The position numbers and the translations under genes are program-made. A stretch of DNA of 64,000 nt from an uncultured Butyricicoccus sp. (GTDB lineage Bacteria > Bacillota > Clostridia > Oscillospirales > Butyricicoccaceae). Position 1 is the stretch's first letter. Each line of letters opens with the position of its first letter. Positions 60,889 to 64,000 of this stretch are shown piece after piece. The notes under the pieces were generated by a model. It was not told the DNA's origin. It made no database searches and was given only the letters and a program-made list of their open reading frames with translations. The stretch spans positions 40,318 to 104,317 of the forward strand of contig CAJFUJ010000026.1 of assembly GCA_904420185.1 (NCBI GenBank). The letters are read 5' to 3'.

Positions 60889-62553
60889 ATGAAGATCAAT
60901 GGTTCACAGATTTTGGTCGAAGTCCTGGTCGAGCAGGGTGCGGATACGATTTTTGGCTATCCCGGCGGCTCGGTGCTCGATATCTATGATGCGTTGTATA
61001 AAAATCGCGACCGGGTCCACCATGTCCTGACCGCGCATGAACAGGGCGCCGCTCATGCGGCTGACGGCTATGCCCGCGCAACCGGTCGCACCGGCGTATG
61101 CCTGGCGACTTCGGGACCGGGTGCGACCAACCTGGTCACCGGGATTGCGACTGCATATATGGACTCGATTCCCATGGTTGCCATCACTGGCAATGTCGGC
61201 ACCAAGCTCATCGGCAAGGATTCCTTCCAGGAAGTTTACATCGGCGGGATTACGATGCCGATCACCAAGCACAATTTTATGGTCCGCCGGGTGGAGGAGC
61301 TGGCCGACGCTTTGCGGGACGCATTCCGGATCGCCCAGACCGGGCGCCCGGGACCGGTCTTGGTTGATATCCCCAAGGATGTGATGGTGGCAGAGTGTGA
61401 GTTTGAAAACAAAGCGCCGTTGGATACTACGACGGTTTTTGATGTCAAGCAGAGCGATTTGCAGCGCATCGCCGCGGCCATCAACGAGGCCAAGCAGCCG
61501 GTCCTGTATTTTGGCGGCGGTGTTGCGACCGCAGACGCTGGCAAAGAGCTGGCTGAGTTGATGCACAAGGCAAATATCCCGGCGGTCGGGACGATCATGG
61601 CCATCGGCGTGCTGCCGGTGGAGGACCCGCTCTATATGGGAATGATCGGTATGCACGGTAAGGTATCTTCGGGCTTTGCGGTCGATAAAGCCGATCTGAT
61701 TGTCGCCATTGGCGCGCGGTTCTCCGACCGCGTCGCAACCGATCCCAATGCCTTTGCCCCCAACGCTAAGGTCATCCATGTGGACATTGATGCGGCCGAG
61801 ATCAACAAGAATATGGCGACGGATGACTCACTTGTTTCAGATGCCAAAACTTTCTTGCAAGGTGTGCTGCCCTTTGTCCAGCCGCGTGAGCATAAGGAGT
61901 GGCTGGCCCAGATTGCCGACTGGCAGCAGCGCATGGACTATCGCCCCAAGGATGATGACAGCGTCATCAAACCCCACCAGATCATGGCCGCGATTGCCGA
62001 TATGGCCGGAGAGGATGCGTTGATTGTCACCGATGTCGGCCAGCACCAGATGTGGGCGGCCCAGTACAGCCGCCGCAACAAGCCCCGCCACTTTATTACC
62101 TCGGGCGGTCTGGGAACCATGGGCTTTGGCTACGGCGCCGCCATCGGCGCGCAGATGGCCCAGCCGGGCAAACGGGTCATCCACATCACGGGCGATGGGT
62201 CCTTCCACATGAACCTCAATGAGATGTGTACGTCGGTTTCTAACAATCTGCCGATTATCACGGTCCTGCTCAACAATCAGGTATTGGGCATGGTATACCA
62301 GTGGCAGACCATGTTCTACGGCGAGCGTTATGCCGCCACCGAACCCGAGCGCAAGACCGATTTTGTCAAGCTGGCTGAGGCATTCGGCGCCCACGGCTTG
62401 CGTTGCCACGACCTGGCCGGATTTAAGCAGGCGTTTGCTCAGGCACTGCAAAACCAAGGCCCGACGGTCATCGATTGTGTGATGGACCGCAAAGAGCGCG
62501 TGCTGCCCATGATCCCGGCCGGCAAGTCGGTCCGCAATATTGTTATCTATTAA
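60889..62553 (+). CDS. ilvB: Acetolactate synthase large subunit
   Basis: This 554-residue thiamine-diphosphate enzyme makes acetolactate and acetohydroxybutyrate, the first common step to Val, Leu and Ile. The catalytic Glu51 lies in AHEQGAAHAADGYAR. The cofactor motif GDGSFHMN...NN lies near residue 435-465 (ITGDGSFHMNLNEM, then VLLNNQ), and the FAD region is in the middle domain. Its position after a T-box and before ilvN and ilvC is classical. Confidence 0.96.
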   Translation: MKINGSQILVEVLVEQGADTIFGYPGGSVLDIYDALYKNRDRVHHVLTAHEQGAAHAADGYARATGRTGVCLATSGPGATNLVTGIATAYMDSIPMVAITGNVGTKLIGKDSFQEVYIGGITMPITKHNFMVRRVEELADALRDAFRIAQTGRPGPVLVDIPKDVMVAECEFENKAPLDTTTVFDVKQSDLQRIAAAINEAKQPVLYFGGGVATADAGKELAELMHKANIPAVGTIMAIGVLPVEDPLYMGMIGMHGKVSSGFAVDKADLIVAIGARFSDRVATDPNAFAPNAKVIHVDIDAAEINKNMATDDSLVSDAKTFLQGVLPFVQPREHKEWLAQIADWQQRMDYRPKDDDSVIKPHQIMAAIADMAGEDALIVTDVGQHQMWAAQYSRRNKPRHFITSGGLGTMGFGYGAAIGAQMAQPGKRVIHITGDGSFHMNLNEMCTSVSNNLPIITVLLNNQVLGMVYQWQTMFYGERYAATEPERKTDFVKLAEAFGAHGLRCHDLAGFKQAFAQALQNQGPTVIDCVMDRKERVLPMIPAGKSVRNIVIY

Positions 62554-62566
62554 GGAGGCGCGTACC

Positions 62567-63043
62567 ATGCAAAAATATATCTTGTCGGTGATGGTTAAGA
62601 ATAACGCCGGCGTGCTGGCGCGTGTGTCCAGCCTGTTTGGCCGCCGCGGGTTTAACATCGACTCTTTGACCGTGTCAGCGACCACCGACCCCAAGGTTTC
62701 CCGGATGTCGATCATCGTCCAGGGCGACGAGGCCACGCTCGAGCAGATCATTAAGCAGGTGTCCAAGCTGGAGGAGACCATTTGGATCGACCAACTGTGG
62801 GAGGATGAGAGTTACTGTAAGGAGCTGGTGTTTGTCAAGGTGCTCGCCGAGACACCCGACGCCCGGGAGAGCATCCGCGAGATCGCAGAGGTCTACAACG
62901 CGAACATCGTCGAGTCCACCCATAATGCGATTATTGTGGAGCTGACCGAGGTGCCCAGCCGGATCGATGCGTTTTTGGATGTGATCTCGAATTTCGAGAT
63001 CATTGAGATGTGCCGCTCGGGCGTGACAGCGATGGTGCGGTAA
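62567..63043 (+). CDS. ilvN: Acetolactate synthase small (regulatory) subunit
   Basis: This 158-residue subunit activates the large subunit and gives valine feedback inhibition. The N-terminal ACT domain shows NNAGVLARVSSLFGRRGFNIDSLTV; the C-terminal half ends with EMCRSGVTAMVR. AAGGAGG fixes the ATG at 62567 over an upstream in-frame ATG inside ilvB. Confidence 0.95.
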   Translation: MQKYILSVMVKNNAGVLARVSSLFGRRGFNIDSLTVSATTDPKVSRMSIIVQGDEATLEQIIKQVSKLEETIWIDQLWEDESYCKELVFVKVLAETPDARESIREIAEVYNANIVESTHNAIIVELTEVPSRIDAFLDVISNFEIIEMCRSGVTAMVR

Positions 63044-63091
63044 GCATTCTGCTTTTGCCGGTGCCATTGTAGGAGTTGTTTTGTTATATAA

Positions 63092-64000
<909 letters not shown>

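Noticed and set aside
60904-61779. Minus-strand open frame of 291 codons
   Set aside because: It lies wholly antisense to ilvB and reflects GC-rich codon periodicity, not a gene.

Overview
The window reads as a chromosomal segment of a fairly GC-rich Gram-positive Clostridia-type bacterium (Firmicutes). An Oscillospirales-like member is my inference from gene content, not from a marker gene. The evidence is low-GC-Gram-positive regulatory RNA (a tandem glycine riboswitch and a T-box), an HPr-family protein, a SpoVD-like PASTA penicillin-binding protein, a meso-diaminopimelate-type MurE (DNPR motif), GerMN- and DUF4358-like lipoproteins, strong Shine-Dalgarno sites and classical -35/-10 promoters. 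I see no rRNA, tRNA, CRISPR array, insertion sequence or prophage.

Layout. 0-10.7 kb: a 3'-truncated amylomaltase (malQ) and a secreted propeller-like protein on the minus strand, trmB, an EFR1-type flavodoxin/ferredoxin, then an MMPL exporter with a secreted coiled-coil partner, divergent from a TetR regulator, and a secreted transglutaminase-like protein. 10.7-14.3 kb: a compact type IV pilus/type II secretion-like operon (a GspF/PilC-like protein, four small membrane-anchored proteins, PilT). 14.4-22.1 kb: a lipoprotein, recQ, a DHFR-family reductase, sbcD-sbcC. 22.1-27.3 kb: ybeY-dgkA-era-recO-mutS2. 27.5-31.3 kb: an HPr-like protein whose phosphorylatable His15 is Tyr, then uvrC-rsmD-coaD and a coiled-coil protein. 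31.5-44.7 kb: the division and cell-wall (dcw) cluster mraZ-rsmH-ftsL-PBP-murE-murF-mraY-ftsW-murG-ftsQ-ftsZ, without murD, murC or ftsA. 44.7-47.2 kb: corA behind a structured leader, then two minus-strand units that pair a membrane protein with an XRE repressor. 47.2-50.7 kb: an AgcS symporter under a tandem glycine riboswitch and two lipoproteins. 50.7-53.3 kb: an MBOAT acyltransferase with a DHHW partner, followed by a highly palindromic intergenic element. 53.5-58.5 kb: a sigma-54 activator, a -24/-12 promoter with repeated upstream motifs, a TIM-barrel isomerase/epimerase and a BCCT transporter. 58.6-60.4 kb: DUF1275, DUF4363 and DUF421 proteins. 60.5-64 kb: T-box-controlled ilvB-ilvN-ilvC, with ilvC cut by the window end.

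Most of the window is housekeeping DNA: envelope synthesis and division, DNA repair, ribosome maturation and branched-chain amino acid synthesis. The parts most worth follow-up are the sigma-54 BCCT/isomerase module, the Tyr15 HPr-like protein, the minimal pilus-like operon without its assembly ATPase, the leader in front of corA, the tandem XRE/membrane-protein pairs and the palindromic element at 53.2 kb.
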